DNA from: WTFY01 sp965203725
GTDB lineage: Bacteria; Pseudomonadota; Gammaproteobacteria; UBA4575
Assembly (NCBI GenBank): GCA_965203725.1
Contig: CBDBDH010000003.1
Coordinates: 124,001-188,000, forward strand
Reading direction: 5' to 3'
Length of the DNA stretch: 64,000 bases
Shown: positions 51,531 to 60,401 of the stretch, one piece after another
Position numbering within the stretch: the stretch's first letter is position 1
Layout: each line of letters begins with the position of its first letter
Program-made: the position numbers and the translations under genes
The notes under the pieces: generated by a model
Databases searched by the model: none
What the model was told of the DNA's origin: nothing
Seen by the model: only the letters and a program-made list of their open reading frames with translations

Positions 51531-52937
51531 ATGGTTGTACGCACCCGATTTGCCCCGAGCCCGACCGGATATCTGCATATCGGCGGTGTTCGAACGGCAC
51601 TGTTTAACTGGCTGTATGCCAGGAAACATGGCGGGGAATACCTGCTGCGGATTGAGGATACGGACCAAAAGCGCTCCTCAAGTGAATTCGTTGAGGACAT
51701 CCTTTCCAGCTTGTCGTGGCTCGGAATCGTATCCGATGTTGAGCCGGTGCATCAGTCCTCGCGCATGCAGCGCTACGCGCAGGTCATCCAGCAGTTGCTC
51801 GATACGGACCAGGCCTACTATTGCTACTGTTCCAGGGAACGTCTCGATTCCCTGCGCCACAAGCAAATACAGAATGGAGAAAAACCCCGCTACGACGGGC
51901 ACTGCCGCACACGAACGCATACGGGCAAATCCAGTATCGATCCGGTGGTGCGCCTTAAAAACCCCCTGAGCGGCAGCGTGAAATTCGAAGACCGGGTGTG
52001 CGGTACGGTCGAGGTGCAGAACAGCGAACTGGATGACCTGGTTTTGGCCCGCTCGGACGGTACGCCCACCTATCACCTGTGCGTGGTGGTGGACGATATC
52101 GATTCAGGCATCACCCACGTGATCCGGGGGAATGACCACCTGAACAACACTCCCCGGCAAATCAACATTTTCAAGGCGCTGGATCATCCCGTTCCCACCT
52201 ACGCGCACATCCCGCTGATCCACGGGAAAGACGGCAAGCGGCTGTCCAAACGCCACGGAGCCCTGTCGGTCGGCCAGTACCGGAAAGACGGGTTCTTGCC
52301 CCGGGCGCTGGTCAATTACCTGGTCCGGCTGGGGTGGTCGCATGGGGATCAGGAGCTCTTTGCAATGGAGGAGATGATCGAGCTTTTCAGCCTGTCTTCC
52401 GTGCAGCCGTCGCCTGCGATCTTCGATATGGAAAAGCTGCTCTGGGTCAACCACCAGTACCTGAAAGGAACCTCGGGCGAGGCACTTCGCGATGAACTGG
52501 AAGCCTGTTTCCGCTCCCGGGGGGTGTGTCCCGATGCACCGCCCGAGCTGCCTGCGCTGTTTGAGGTGCAAAAGGACCGCTGCAAGACACTGCAGGAGAT
52601 ATGCGGGGCCAGCGAATATTTCTACCGCGATGTCGAGCGCTATGACGAAAAGGCCGCCGGCAGGTATTTCACCCGGGAAGGGGCCGCAATCCTGGAGGCC
52701 CTGAAAGACGGATTGCAGCCAATGGATACCTGGGCTGCGGAAGAGATCAAGGTGGTGCTGGGCTCCGTTGCCAAGGCGATGGACCTGAAGTTTGGCCAGA
52801 TTGCCCCTCCCTTGCGCCTTGCAGTCACGGGGCAACTGCAATCCCCGTCCATCGATGTCACCCTGGAGCTGCTCGGGGCTGACAAGACATTCCGACGCAT
52901 CGATCGGGCCATTGAATATATCCGGAGTTTGATATAG
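51531..52937 (+). CDS. gltX: Glutamyl-tRNA synthetase
   Basis: 468 residues. Class I motifs: PTGYLHIGGVRTALF (HIGH) at residues 9-23 and GKRLSKRHGA (KMSKS-type) at about 235; YCYCSRERLD is the zinc-region sequence of bacterial GluRS. Complete and in frame. It is the known target of HipA in E. coli, and two hipA homologues flank it within 5 kb. The tRNA-Ala gene follows 19 bases later. Confidence 0.97.
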   Translation: MVVRTRFAPSPTGYLHIGGVRTALFNWLYARKHGGEYLLRIEDTDQKRSSSEFVEDILSSLSWLGIVSDVEPVHQSSRMQRYAQVIQQLLDTDQAYYCYCSRERLDSLRHKQIQNGEKPRYDGHCRTRTHTGKSSIDPVVRLKNPLSGSVKFEDRVCGTVEVQNSELDDLVLARSDGTPTYHLCVVVDDIDSGITHVIRGNDHLNNTPRQINIFKALDHPVPTYAHIPLIHGKDGKRLSKRHGALSVGQYRKDGFLPRALVNYLVRLGWSHGDQELFAMEEMIELFSLSSVQPSPAIFDMEKLLWVNHQYLKGTSGEALRDELEACFRSRGVCPDAPPELPALFEVQKDRCKTLQEICGASEYFYRDVERYDEKAAGRYFTREGAAILEALKDGLQPMDTWAAEEIKVVLGSVAKAMDLKFGQIAPPLRLAVTGQLQSPSIDVTLELLGADKTFRRIDRAIEYIRSLI

Positions 52938-52956
52938 GTTGCTGCACTGGATCAAT

Positions 52957-53032
<76 letters not shown>

Positions 53033-53044
53033 TAACATCCTCCC

Positions 53045-53069
53045 AAGCCGTCCAAGGACGGCTTTGTTG
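53045..53069 (+). terminator. Rho-independent terminator of tRNA-Ala
   Basis: AAGCCGTCC (53045-53053) and GGACGGCTT (53056-53064) form a 9-bp stem with a two-base loop followed by TGTTG. Confidence 0.85.
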
Positions 53070-53095
53070 TCATGGAATCAGCAGGTTGTCTGTAG

Positions 53096-53605
53096 CGGAA
53101 AATTGAGTCTGTTTATCCTGGCAACCATCAATATCTTGAAAACATATTTTTTGTCTCAGCAGATGCAATCGCCGAGACAATTGCAATCAATGTCGGGATA
53201 AAAGGGGATGATCGTATTGGAACAGGTGTAGTGTTCAAGTTGAATGGTGCTTATTCTGGATTCACTGCACGTTCATTGTGGGACTGGCTTTCAGAAAACG
53301 AATGAGCAAGGTCCATTCAATAAACCAGAAGCCTTTGCCAAGTTTGGATACGACGACGGCGATGGCCTAGTTGTACAAACTCAGGGTGTCGCGAAAATTC
53401 TGGAAGATTCCGGGTACGAGGTAAAGCATTCCCGATGGGGCCACACAACACGATCATCTTTTCGATTGTGAAAGATGGCGTTGAGTATATGCCTCTCAAT
53501 AACACTCAATTTGTGATCGGCTATGACGACCCGCAGATTTATCTACCCGAATCAGTTCAAGACATTCTCAATAGCGAATTTCCGCCAGTAGTGTTCTTTC
53601 ATTGA
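53096..53605 (+). pseudogene. Broken gene of unknown family behind tRNA-Ala
   Basis: Three frame segments read as one protein with two frameshifts. Segment A (53096-53302) includes IESVYPGNHQYLENIFFVSA and SGFTARSLWDWLSEN; segment B (about 53303-53440) FNKPEAFAKFGYDDGDGLVV and ILEDSGYEVKHSRW; segment C (to TGA 53603-53605) FSIVKDGVEYMPLNNTQFVI and PESVQDILNSEFPPVVFFH. The N-terminus is missing. I do not recognise the family. AT content is higher than that of gltX, consistent with transferred DNA next to a tRNA gene. Confidence 0.6.
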
Positions 53606-53706
53606 TGGGCACTAGACGGCAAAAGGGACTCGACGACTTTCGTTCCGAGGCCGCCAAAAAGAAACATACCTGTTGCATTTCCTGCACTTGCGTCAGGAAA
53701 TGTCGA

Positions 53707-53759
53707 AAAGCAATATATCAATTGCTTTTTTCTGAAATAGAAACTAATATATTTCTATT
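53707..53759. promoter_or_regulatory. Two palindromes upstream of the second hipBA
   Basis: AAAGCAAT-ATATCA-ATTGCTTT (53707-53728) and AATAGAAA-CTAATATA-TTTCTATT (53736-53759), both perfect 8-bp inverted repeats, end 29 bases before hipB. They are candidate HipB operators overlapping an AT-rich promoter. Confidence 0.6.
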
Positions 53760-53787
53760 ATGGTTTAAGCAACATATGTGTTTCATT

Positions 53788-54111
53788 ATGAAGTCGTTAT
53801 TGAATCAACTCAAAAACCGCCGGATAAAGCTGGGGCTGAAACAGCACGATATGCTGCTGCGCGTCGGTATATCACGCCAGCAATACCAGCGTCTCGAATC
53901 CAAGGGCAACCCGAGGCTGGACACCCTGGAACTCATCGCCAAGGGCCTGAACAGCGAAATCCTGCTGATTCCACAGGAGAAGCTACAGGCAGTAAAAGCG
54001 GTTCTGGAAGGTAAAACTGTCGGCGGCGCAACGGTAAAAGGGGCGGGCACCGTACAGGAAAAGCGCTTATCGGATGACCCCTGGAAAGACATGCTGGGGG
54101 ATGACGAATGA
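53788..54111 (+). CDS. hipB: HipB-like XRE antitoxin (second hipBA)
   Basis: 107 residues from ATG 53788 (MKSLLNQLKNRRIKLGLKQH); the open frame goes further back but has no ribosome-binding site. Helix-turn-helix: LKQHDMLLRVGISRQQYQRL and ESKGNPRLDTLELIAKGL. The tail carries VLEGKTVGGATVKGAG. Stop overlaps the next ATG (ATGA at 54108). A different, more AT-rich lineage than the first hipB. Confidence 0.88.
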   Translation: MKSLLNQLKNRRIKLGLKQHDMLLRVGISRQQYQRLESKGNPRLDTLELIAKGLNSEILLIPQEKLQAVKAVLEGKTVGGATVKGAGTVQEKRLSDDPWKDMLGDDE

Positions 54112-55391
54112 GCACGGCGAACACAGATAGTGGCGATGAAGTAAGCGTCCTTCAGCTTACACTCCATGGCCGATTGATCGGCTACCTGGCAGGCTTTAGT
54201 AATGGCCGCAATGTGCTGAGCTTTGCCGAGGAATTCACAGGCGATCCTGGCCGCCCCACATTCAGCCTAATTACCCATCCCAATTTTCCGCACGCTGAAA
54301 AAGTGCTGTCCAAACCCTGGGCAAGAAGTCAACGACTGCACCCTGTCCTGTCGAACTTGTTACCGGAAGGCTCTTTACGTGAGCTAATAGCGCAAGGGCT
54401 GAAAGTCCATGTCGATAACGAGTTTCACATCTTTTCCTATCTGGGCGAAGACCTGCCCGGCGCACTGGTCGCCACCCCGATGGAGCCCGACGACGTGCCT
54501 GATAGCGTTCTTACCACTCACGGAAAAGCAAAGGCTGTGAAGTTCCACAAAGGCAATAAGGAAAACAAGTTTTCATTAGCTGGCGTCCAGATGAAGTTTT
54601 CCATGAAGGAAAAAGACGGTCGCTACAATCTGTCTAAGGGTGATGCTCTGGGCGACTGGATTATCAAAACGCCATCCACCAAACACAAGAACGTGCCGCC
54701 CAATGAATATACCGCCATGTCTTTAGCGGCATTGGTCGGCGTCGATATTCCTGAAATCAAATTGGTTGATCTAGACAAGCTCGATAACCTGCCACAAATC
54801 AACCTGCCTGATGAAAGCCAAGCTTTTGCTATAAGACGGTTCGACCGCCAGAACAATGAGCGCATACACATGGAAGACTTCGCGCAAATCCTGGTGAAGT
54901 ACCCGCACGAAAAATATGACTCTGCTAACTACGAGCAAATCGGCAGGGTGATTTACGAGTATTCCGGCGACGGCCTGGCCGATGCCCAGCAACTGGCTCG
55001 CCGGTTACTGGTCAACATATTACTCGCCAATGGCGACGCACACCTTAAGAACTGGAGCCTGCTGTATGAGGATCAGGTAACGCCCCGGCTCTCACCCGCC
55101 TACGACATCGTAACAACAAGCGTCTACATCGAAAACGAGGAAAAATACGCGCTCAATATGGGTAAAACCAAAGACTGGTATGCAGTAACGGCGGCCAATT
55201 TTCGGTCATGGGCCGATCGAGCGGATATTCCCTGGCGTGCGATAAAGCCACATCTGGATGATGCAATGGACAAAGCTCGCACGCTCTGGCCCGATGCCTT
55301 GAAAGATTTGCCTATGGATGAGGCACATAAGGCAAAGTTAAAACGCCACTGGAGTTGTCTCCAGCAGGATTTCCGAATTACAACCGCCTAA
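54108..55391 (+). CDS. hipA: HipA-like kinase toxin (second hipBA)
   Basis: 427 residues. N-terminal subdomain (residues 12-100), phosphate loop FSLAGVQMKFS, ATP-site lysine in WIIKTPS, FAIRRFDR, catalytic LANGDAHLKNWSLLY, and LSPAYDIVTT. The set of kinase motifs is complete and the length is near that of E. coli HipA (440). Likely phosphorylates an aminoacyl-tRNA synthetase. Followed by a long perfect inverted repeat. Confidence 0.92.
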   Translation: MSTANTDSGDEVSVLQLTLHGRLIGYLAGFSNGRNVLSFAEEFTGDPGRPTFSLITHPNFPHAEKVLSKPWARSQRLHPVLSNLLPEGSLRELIAQGLKVHVDNEFHIFSYLGEDLPGALVATPMEPDDVPDSVLTTHGKAKAVKFHKGNKENKFSLAGVQMKFSMKEKDGRYNLSKGDALGDWIIKTPSTKHKNVPPNEYTAMSLAALVGVDIPEIKLVDLDKLDNLPQINLPDESQAFAIRRFDRQNNERIHMEDFAQILVKYPHEKYDSANYEQIGRVIYEYSGDGLADAQQLARRLLVNILLANGDAHLKNWSLLYEDQVTPRLSPAYDIVTTSVYIENEEKYALNMGKTKDWYAVTAANFRSWADRADIPWRAIKPHLDDAMDKARTLWPDALKDLPMDEAHKAKLKRHWSCLQQDFRITTA

Positions 55392-55395
55392 CCTT

Positions 55396-55444
55396 CTAGA
55401 CATCATGGCCTGAACCCGCTACCCGGGCAGGCCATGATGTCTAG
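55396..55444. terminator. 17-bp perfect inverted repeat after hipA
   Basis: CTAGACATCATGGCCTG (55396-55412) and CAGGCCATGATGTCTAG (55428-55444) with a 15-base loop. It lacks a T tract, so it could be a bidirectional terminator or a recombination site rather than a standard terminator. Confidence 0.5.
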
Positions 55445-55487
55445 GTCCAAACAACGACCCTGAAATACAGGTTGGGAGATTCATGAC

Positions 55488-55700
55488 ATGTACAAGTACG
55501 AAACCGTCATTTACTGGAGCCACGAGGACGCGGCGTTCATTGCTGAAGTCCCGGAATTGCCCGGATGTATGGCTCACGGTGACACCCCGCAGGAGGCCTT
55601 GTCCAACGCCTGCGGTGCCGTTGAATTGTGGCTCGATACGGCCCGGGAGCACGGCGACCCAATCCCTGAGCCCAAAGGCCAGCGATTGATGCATGCATGA
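55488..55700 (+). CDS. HicB-like antitoxin, orphan
   Basis: 70 residues: MYKYETVIYWSHEDAAFIAE, VPELPGCMAHGDTPQEALSN and AVELWLDTAREHGDPIPEPK. This is the partial RNase H-like fold of HicB antitoxins. No HicA toxin (dsRBD-like, about 60 residues with the catalytic His) is found on either side, so the antitoxin is alone or acts on a distant toxin. It lacks a C-terminal DNA-binding domain. Confidence 0.85.
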   Translation: MYKYETVIYWSHEDAAFIAEVPELPGCMAHGDTPQEALSNACGAVELWLDTAREHGDPIPEPKGQRLMHA

Positions 55701-55733
55701 AGGATTCCTGATGAAAATAGCGGGTTGCCCCCG

Positions 55734-55964
55734 TTAGAGATAATTTTGAATCTTGTGTACCCGGAGCTCAGGGTCAGGGACGCTAGGCTCCAGTTCCTTT
55801 GCCTTTTTCAAGGCCACGGCGTACTTCCCTGTCCAGTCTTTCTCAGGCAGGCGGTCACTTAAATCCGTGCTTTTCACTTCATAGTTGTCCAGCAATATTT
55901 TCCGAATCAGGGAGATTCGGGCATGCACTGCCAGTGCCTGTGCTGCAATTTCCTCGTGGGTCAT
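55734..55964 (-). CDS. Hypothetical 76-residue protein
   Basis: Start at the ATG at 55962-55964 (MTHEEIAAQALAVHARI), preceded by AGGAGA seven bases upstream. A helical, charged protein with ISLIRKILLDNYEVKSTDLS and KDWTGKYAVALKKAKELEPS. No family recognised. It lies convergent with the HicB-like gene; 55965-56230 has no further gene. Confidence 0.5.
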   Translation of the reverse strand: MTHEEIAAQALAVHARISLIRKILLDNYEVKSTDLSDRLPEKDWTGKYAVALKKAKELEPSVPDPELRVHKIQNYL

Positions 55965-56230
55965 CGTAGGTCTCCTATGTGCAAATTTTTCCGTAATATA
56001 CAGGATGCGAGACCACCCGGACATGCAGCACCCTGCAGTTTATCTTGCAGGGAGGTTCTGCGAGTCGCGGGGAACCGCCGGGGTGCTTCTGCAGATGGAA
56101 TCATGTACATTAGCTGCGGTCCATCGTGCCCGTTCCACATGCCAAGACACACAGCCAGGGCAGGCACGCGCAGTACGACAGTTCAAGTCATGTCTCACAC
56201 CCGACTTCCCGGAAACTATTGGAGCACGCC

Positions 56231-56344
56231 ATGAGAATCTGCATCATGTTTGCACTGTGCGCAGGGCTTGTTGCCTGCGGCAAGAGCCCGGCTCCCACGA
56301 TGGAAACCATCAAACAGAAAGGCCGCCCTGGACCCTGCACATGA
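56231..56344 (+). CDS. Very small lipoprotein
   Basis: 37 residues: MRICIMFALCAGLVACGKSP then a short polar tail. LVAC is a lipobox, so the mature product would be a 22-residue lipopeptide. The stop overlaps the next start (ATGA at 56341), so the two genes are translationally coupled. Size is like that of entericidin-like lipoproteins, but no similarity beyond the lipobox can be claimed. Confidence 0.5.
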   Translation: MRICIMFALCAGLVACGKSPAPTMETIKQKGRPGPCT

Positions 56345-57600
56345 TCCGAACGCCCTGGCCGAGGTTATGTGCAGTCGCGCTCGTCCTGGTCGCAGCGTGG
56401 CTCCCGTCCTGCATGATGGCTCGAAGCGGCCCCGGGGCCCAGTTCCAGCCCTCCGGAGAGGGCGTGCCGTTCGATGCCGGCCGGTTTCAGGATTTCAGCG
56501 ACTATATCCGCCAGACGCAAGATCGCCTCAAGCGTCATAAAGTGTACGTGGACCCGCAGCGTGCACAGGTGGAACTCTCCGCTGCAACACCGTTTGAGCG
56601 GGTCCCTGCCGAGGGCTGCCCGCGGGCACGGGACGGGCGTTTCAGCCGGGGGATCCTGCTTCTGCACGGACTGGCCGACGTGCCGTTTGCCATGCGCGAC
56701 CTGGCGGGCGCCTTTGCAAAGCGCTGTTTTCTGGTGCGGACCATGCTGTTGCCTGGGCACGGCACGCGCGCGGGCGACCTGCTCAACGTCAGCCGCGATG
56801 ACTGGCAGGCTGCGACAGAGTTCGGGCTGCAAACCCTGAAAGAGGAGGCCGATGCGGTCTTCGTCGGCGGCTTTTCGCTGGGCGGGCTGCTCTCGGTCCA
56901 TGCCTTGCTCGCCGATGCCTCGCTGGGCGGGGCCTTTCTCTTCTCGCCCGCCCTTGCGCTGGACAGTGCCCGGATGATCGGCCAGACCGTCTGGCTGCGC
57001 CACGTGCTGAAGTGGCTGGACCGGGATGACTCGGACGACTATGCGCGCTATGAGGCCATGCCCGTGAACGCAACCGCCGAAACTTTCCTGCTCACCCGGG
57101 ACCTGGAGCAGGCCCTCGAACAACGCCGCCTGGAGGTCCCCGTGTTCATCGCGTTGAGCCTCGACGATGCCGTCATCGATCCGGCTGCGGTGCGCCGCTA
57201 CTTCGAAGGCCGCTTTTCCCATCCGGGCAGCCGGCTGCTGGAATACCGCCGCGGCCCGAAAGAGGGCATCGATTCCGGCGATGGCCGCATCCGCTATGTC
57301 AACAGCTTCCTTCCGGAGCAGCGGATCGCCGGGTTTTCCCACCTGGCGGTCCACATTGCGCCGAACAATGTCCACTACGGCGCCCACGGCGACTACCGGG
57401 CCTGCGGACAGAATTCCGATGAAAGCGCCGCCTCGGTGGCCCGATGCTTCGCGGCACCCAATCCCTGGCGAGGGGAGACGTTTGACGAGAGCCTGGAAAT
57501 CATCGTACAAGGCGAGCCGCTGGCCCGGCTGACCTACAATCCCCGCTTTGGCGAACTCCTTGACCGGATTGATGAGTTCATCGCGGAGAATGCGTTCTGA
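56341..57600 (+). CDS. Alpha/beta-hydrolase lipoprotein
   Basis: 419 residues from ATG 56341. A lipoprotein signal (LVAAWLPSC, Cys24) is followed by an alpha/beta-hydrolase domain: GILLLHGLADVPFAMRDLAG (oxyanion strand), a nucleophile elbow GGFSLGG, an acid strand VFIALSLDDAVIDP and a late FSHLAVHI with the probable catalytic His. A carboxylesterase/lysophospholipase-like enzyme held on the inner or outer membrane facing the periplasm. Substrate unknown. Coupled to the small lipoprotein gene before it. Confidence 0.8.
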   Translation: MIRTPWPRLCAVALVLVAAWLPSCMMARSGPGAQFQPSGEGVPFDAGRFQDFSDYIRQTQDRLKRHKVYVDPQRAQVELSAATPFERVPAEGCPRARDGRFSRGILLLHGLADVPFAMRDLAGAFAKRCFLVRTMLLPGHGTRAGDLLNVSRDDWQAATEFGLQTLKEEADAVFVGGFSLGGLLSVHALLADASLGGAFLFSPALALDSARMIGQTVWLRHVLKWLDRDDSDDYARYEAMPVNATAETFLLTRDLEQALEQRRLEVPVFIALSLDDAVIDPAAVRRYFEGRFSHPGSRLLEYRRGPKEGIDSGDGRIRYVNSFLPEQRIAGFSHLAVHIAPNNVHYGAHGDYRACGQNSDESAASVARCFAAPNPWRGETFDESLEIIVQGEPLARLTYNPRFGELLDRIDEFIAENAF

Positions 57601-57639
57601 ACAGAATCATGCCCCGGGTAGGAAACTGAAGCACTGGCC

Positions 57640-57915
57640 TGTTTCTATAAAAGACGACCTGTGCTGCCTGGACTGAGGCGCATCCAGGTCATCCAGGGCG
57701 TCGTGCCCCATATGGAGCCGTATCGCCCGCGAACCGGTACCACCGAGGCGGTCAGATGGCCCGGAAACACCCACCTGACAGGAGAACAGACGGCCAGAAG
57801 CTTGAGTCACCCGGTTGAGACAGTTCTGCCGCCGGCACTGAGGACAGCTATGCCACGCAGTGCAACCGGAGCGCATGCTGACGCTGATCACCAACGAACT
57901 GCATGGCATGCGCTT
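57640..57915 (+). pseudogene. Relic of the second recombinase: leader plus N-terminal fragment
   Basis: 57660-57800 matches the leader of the 29022 gene (GACTGAGGC, GTCGTG, CGGAAACAC, AGGAGAACA blocks). 57828-57912 matches its first codons (CTGCCGCCGGCACTGAGGAC, AGCTATGCCACGCAG, GCATGCTGACGCTGAT, CCAACGAACTGCA), with frameshifts. The rest of the gene is absent. So the same type of element once entered next to this patch. The stretch 57601-58058 holds no other gene. Confidence 0.85.
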
Positions 57916-58058
57916 TCCGGTCCACACTGTAACCACCTGGTCGTGAAACTTTGCGGTATTCTTTATTTTGCTACATTTCTAGATTGATCAGCGCACTCCT
58001 TTACGATATTATTTTCATCAAAACAAAGGTTATTAGCAAGTTTTGCGTTGAAGTTAGC

Positions 58059-58916
58059 ATGACATTTATTACTCGTTCGCTCTCATCCCAGGAGAGCCGC
58101 GTCGTGCTCAGCATGGCGGAGCGTGGCAGTCAGGAGATCGAGCGCAGCGAAATCATCGATATGCTCGGTGTCAGTCCACAGGCCGCCGATCACGTGATCC
58201 GCTCACTGCGCCGCAAAGGGTGGCTGGAGCGTGCAAGCTGGGGGCGCTACCTGTTCATACCTCCCGAAATGGGACCGGACGCTCTCGGAGAAAGCAACGT
58301 CCTGGCTCTCGCCGACCGGATCGCCGAACCCTACTACTTCGGTTATGCCACGGCAGCGATGTACTACAGCTTCACAACGCAACATCGGCACGCGATTCAA
58401 CTGGTCACGCCTGTGCGTGCACGCAACCGGCGCGTGCTCGATACCGAAGTCCGCATCGTCAATCCAGTCCCAAGAAAGTTCTTCGGGTTTGGCCCGGTCG
58501 ACATGCTCGGCTACACCGTCATGATGTCTGATCGTGAAAAGACCGTCATCGACTGCATCGACCGTCCAGACCTCAGTGGCGGCGAAGGGGAAGCGGCGAC
58601 TGTCCTGGCGACGGCTTGCCGCCGTATTGACTGGCACAAGGCAGCCACCTATCTGGAGCGGATGGCCTCCAGGACACTCACGCGACGTTTCGGGTGGCTG
58701 GCAGAGCACGCCGGCGCGACGATCCCCGAGGACGTGCGCAGGCATCTTCAGGATCTTGCGAAGGGAGCTGGCAAAGCATTTTTTGGTCCGAGGGTTTCCA
58801 AACCTGACGCAATTGGCTATCAGGACAGTTGGCAGCTTACCGTCAATATCGCCAGCCACGAATTAAGCGACAGTGTCGGCATCGCGCGGTGTCATACGGT
58901 CGACCGGGAGCGCTGA
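58059..58916 (+). CDS. abiEi: AbiEi antitoxin (second AbiE)
   Basis: 285 residues from ATG 58059 (MTFITRSLSSQESRVVL); longer frames upstream lie in relic DNA. Winged helix IERSEIIDMLGVSPQAADHV and IRSLRRKGWLERASWGRYLF, then the AbiEi core (RIAEPYYFGYATAAMYYSFT, REKTVIDCID). Acts as autorepressor and antitoxin. GC-rich, unlike the first AbiEi copy, so the two came from different sources. Confidence 0.9.
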   Translation: MTFITRSLSSQESRVVLSMAERGSQEIERSEIIDMLGVSPQAADHVIRSLRRKGWLERASWGRYLFIPPEMGPDALGESNVLALADRIAEPYYFGYATAAMYYSFTTQHRHAIQLVTPVRARNRRVLDTEVRIVNPVPRKFFGFGPVDMLGYTVMMSDREKTVIDCIDRPDLSGGEGEAATVLATACRRIDWHKAATYLERMASRTLTRRFGWLAEHAGATIPEDVRRHLQDLAKGAGKAFFGPRVSKPDAIGYQDSWQLTVNIASHELSDSVGIARCHTVDRER

Positions 58917-58919
58917 GCC

Positions 58920-59831
58920 ATTCTGACCCGTCCACAAGTCCAGCGCTACTCAGCCGAATCTGGGTTGCGCGACATTATGATTGCCGAAAAGGAGATCGTA
59001 CTCACCCACCTGCTCCAGCTGATGGCCGAGCGCGGCATTCTGGGCAAGCTCGCCTTCAAGGGCGGCACCTGCCTTCGCAAGGTGTTCCTCGGAAGCAGGG
59101 GGCGCTTCTCGACCGATCTCGATTTCACGCGAATCGAAGAACACGACCATGAAGACATGATCCTCGATTTGATGGAGGCATTTGAGCACCCGTTCCACGG
59201 GATCCGTTTCGGTATCTCAGACGACAATTATTACGAGACACAGGACGGATTATCCTGGGGCGTCAACCCGCGTTACACCCATGACTGGAATCCAGGGGGG
59301 CAAAGCGAGATCAGGCTCCAGATCAGCCAGCGGGAGGTGCCTACCCTTCCTCCGTTGCGAAACTCCCAATGTGTACAGAGCTACTTCCGGTACCTGCCTT
59401 TCGACCCGGTCGAAATCACATGCCTGACGCTGCCTGAGATCATCGCCGAGAAAATTCGGGCCTGCTACCAACGCAGCAAGGCACGTGATATCTACGACCT
59501 CAGCGTGTTTGCCGTACGCCCCCTGGAGCAATCACTCATACGCCGGCTTGTCGTGCTCAAGCTCTGGCAGGCACGTGACACCTTCGATCCGGATGCACTC
59601 CTGTCGAAATTCGACACTGCCAATGCATTTGATTGGGATGACCTTCAGCAACTGGTTCGCCGAACGCACTCAATCGAGCCTGCCCGAATCACCGCTGCCT
59701 GCCTGAAGGGATTCGCCTTTCTCTCCGGGCTGGACCCTGCAGAGGCGAAGCTCGCGGCTGATCCCCATCAGCGCGATCAGTCGTTGTGGAGAAAGCTCCA
59801 AAGAGATCTTCCGGTCGGTCGGACTGCGTAG
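58920..59831 (+). CDS. abiEii: AbiEii nucleotidyltransferase toxin
   Basis: About 303 residues. The family N-terminus LTRPQVQRYSAESGLRDIMI is coded from 58923, but there is no ATG, GTG or TTG before TTG 58965. Start at ATT 58920 or CTG 58923, four to seven bases behind the antitoxin stop, is therefore suggested. Motifs: FKGGTCLRK (about 45-53), RFSTDLDFTR with the catalytic Asp pair, and LPEIIAEKIRACYQRSKARD with the conserved Lys and Arg-Asp. AbiEii/MenT-type toxins add nucleotides to tRNA or another acceptor. Appears complete. Confidence 0.85.
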   Translation: MLTRPQVQRYSAESGLRDIMIAEKEIVLTHLLQLMAERGILGKLAFKGGTCLRKVFLGSRGRFSTDLDFTRIEEHDHEDMILDLMEAFEHPFHGIRFGISDDNYYETQDGLSWGVNPRYTHDWNPGGQSEIRLQISQREVPTLPPLRNSQCVQSYFRYLPFDPVEITCLTLPEIIAEKIRACYQRSKARDIYDLSVFAVRPLEQSLIRRLVVLKLWQARDTFDPDALLSKFDTANAFDWDDLQQLVRRTHSIEPARITAACLKGFAFLSGLDPAEAKLAADPHQRDQSLWRKLQRDLPVGRTA

Positions 59832-59943
59832 AGTGCGAGGCCTGTGGCAGCATTTTGTTCTATGTCGGGAAGTATGGAGCGATGAGGGCAGAGAGAGCAG
59901 TGCGCTGTAAACATCATTCCTGCATAACTGCCCCGCCTTCCCT

Positions 59944-60220
59944 GAATCTCTTGCTTCAGTTTTGAGGTGGTTGGCGGTAAACAGGTGAGTGTGGAAGTTC
60001 AGGGTCAGGACAAATACAACAGGACTTTGGGGTCGTGTTCTGTGAGGGCAAGGATATCTGTGAGTACGTGGCAAGGCACGGCTTTGCTGTCGCGGCGTAC
60101 AGCGTCAGGTATAAAGACCAGGAACAGCATGCCCGGCAAAACAGGCTCGGAATATGGGGCACCCAGATCAGCTACCATCCCAGATACTGGCGGCGCGGGA
60201 AAAAGGAGTATCTCAATTAA
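59944..60220 (+). pseudogene. Thermonuclease (SNase)-like fragment with a frameshift
   Basis: FSFEVVGGKQVSVEVQGQDK and YNRTLG in one frame, then after an extra G in TTGGGGTCG, VVFCEGKDICEYVARHGFAV, AYSVRYKDQEQHARQNRLGI and WGTQISYHPRYWRRG in the next. It aligns with the C-terminal two thirds of staphylococcal-nuclease-type domains (Y-x-R-x-L-G, G-x-A-x-x-Y, A-x-x-x-x-x-G-I-W). The N-terminal part with the first catalytic Arg/Asp is missing. The remainder of 59832-60401 shows no gene. Confidence 0.75.
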
Positions 60221-60401
60221 GTCCAACCGATCTTGTTGCAGGGGTTGTATCCAGGAGAAGTCAGCATAGGAGAGTAATGCGAAAGCCGGTCGTGCACAGG
60301 CCGTGGAACTGGTGATGGACCGAGTGCAGGGCCTGTCCGCAGATGATGTTGTGGATGTGGTTTTTTAGTATACTAAAGCTGCGAACAACTGGAGGGGCGT
60401 C

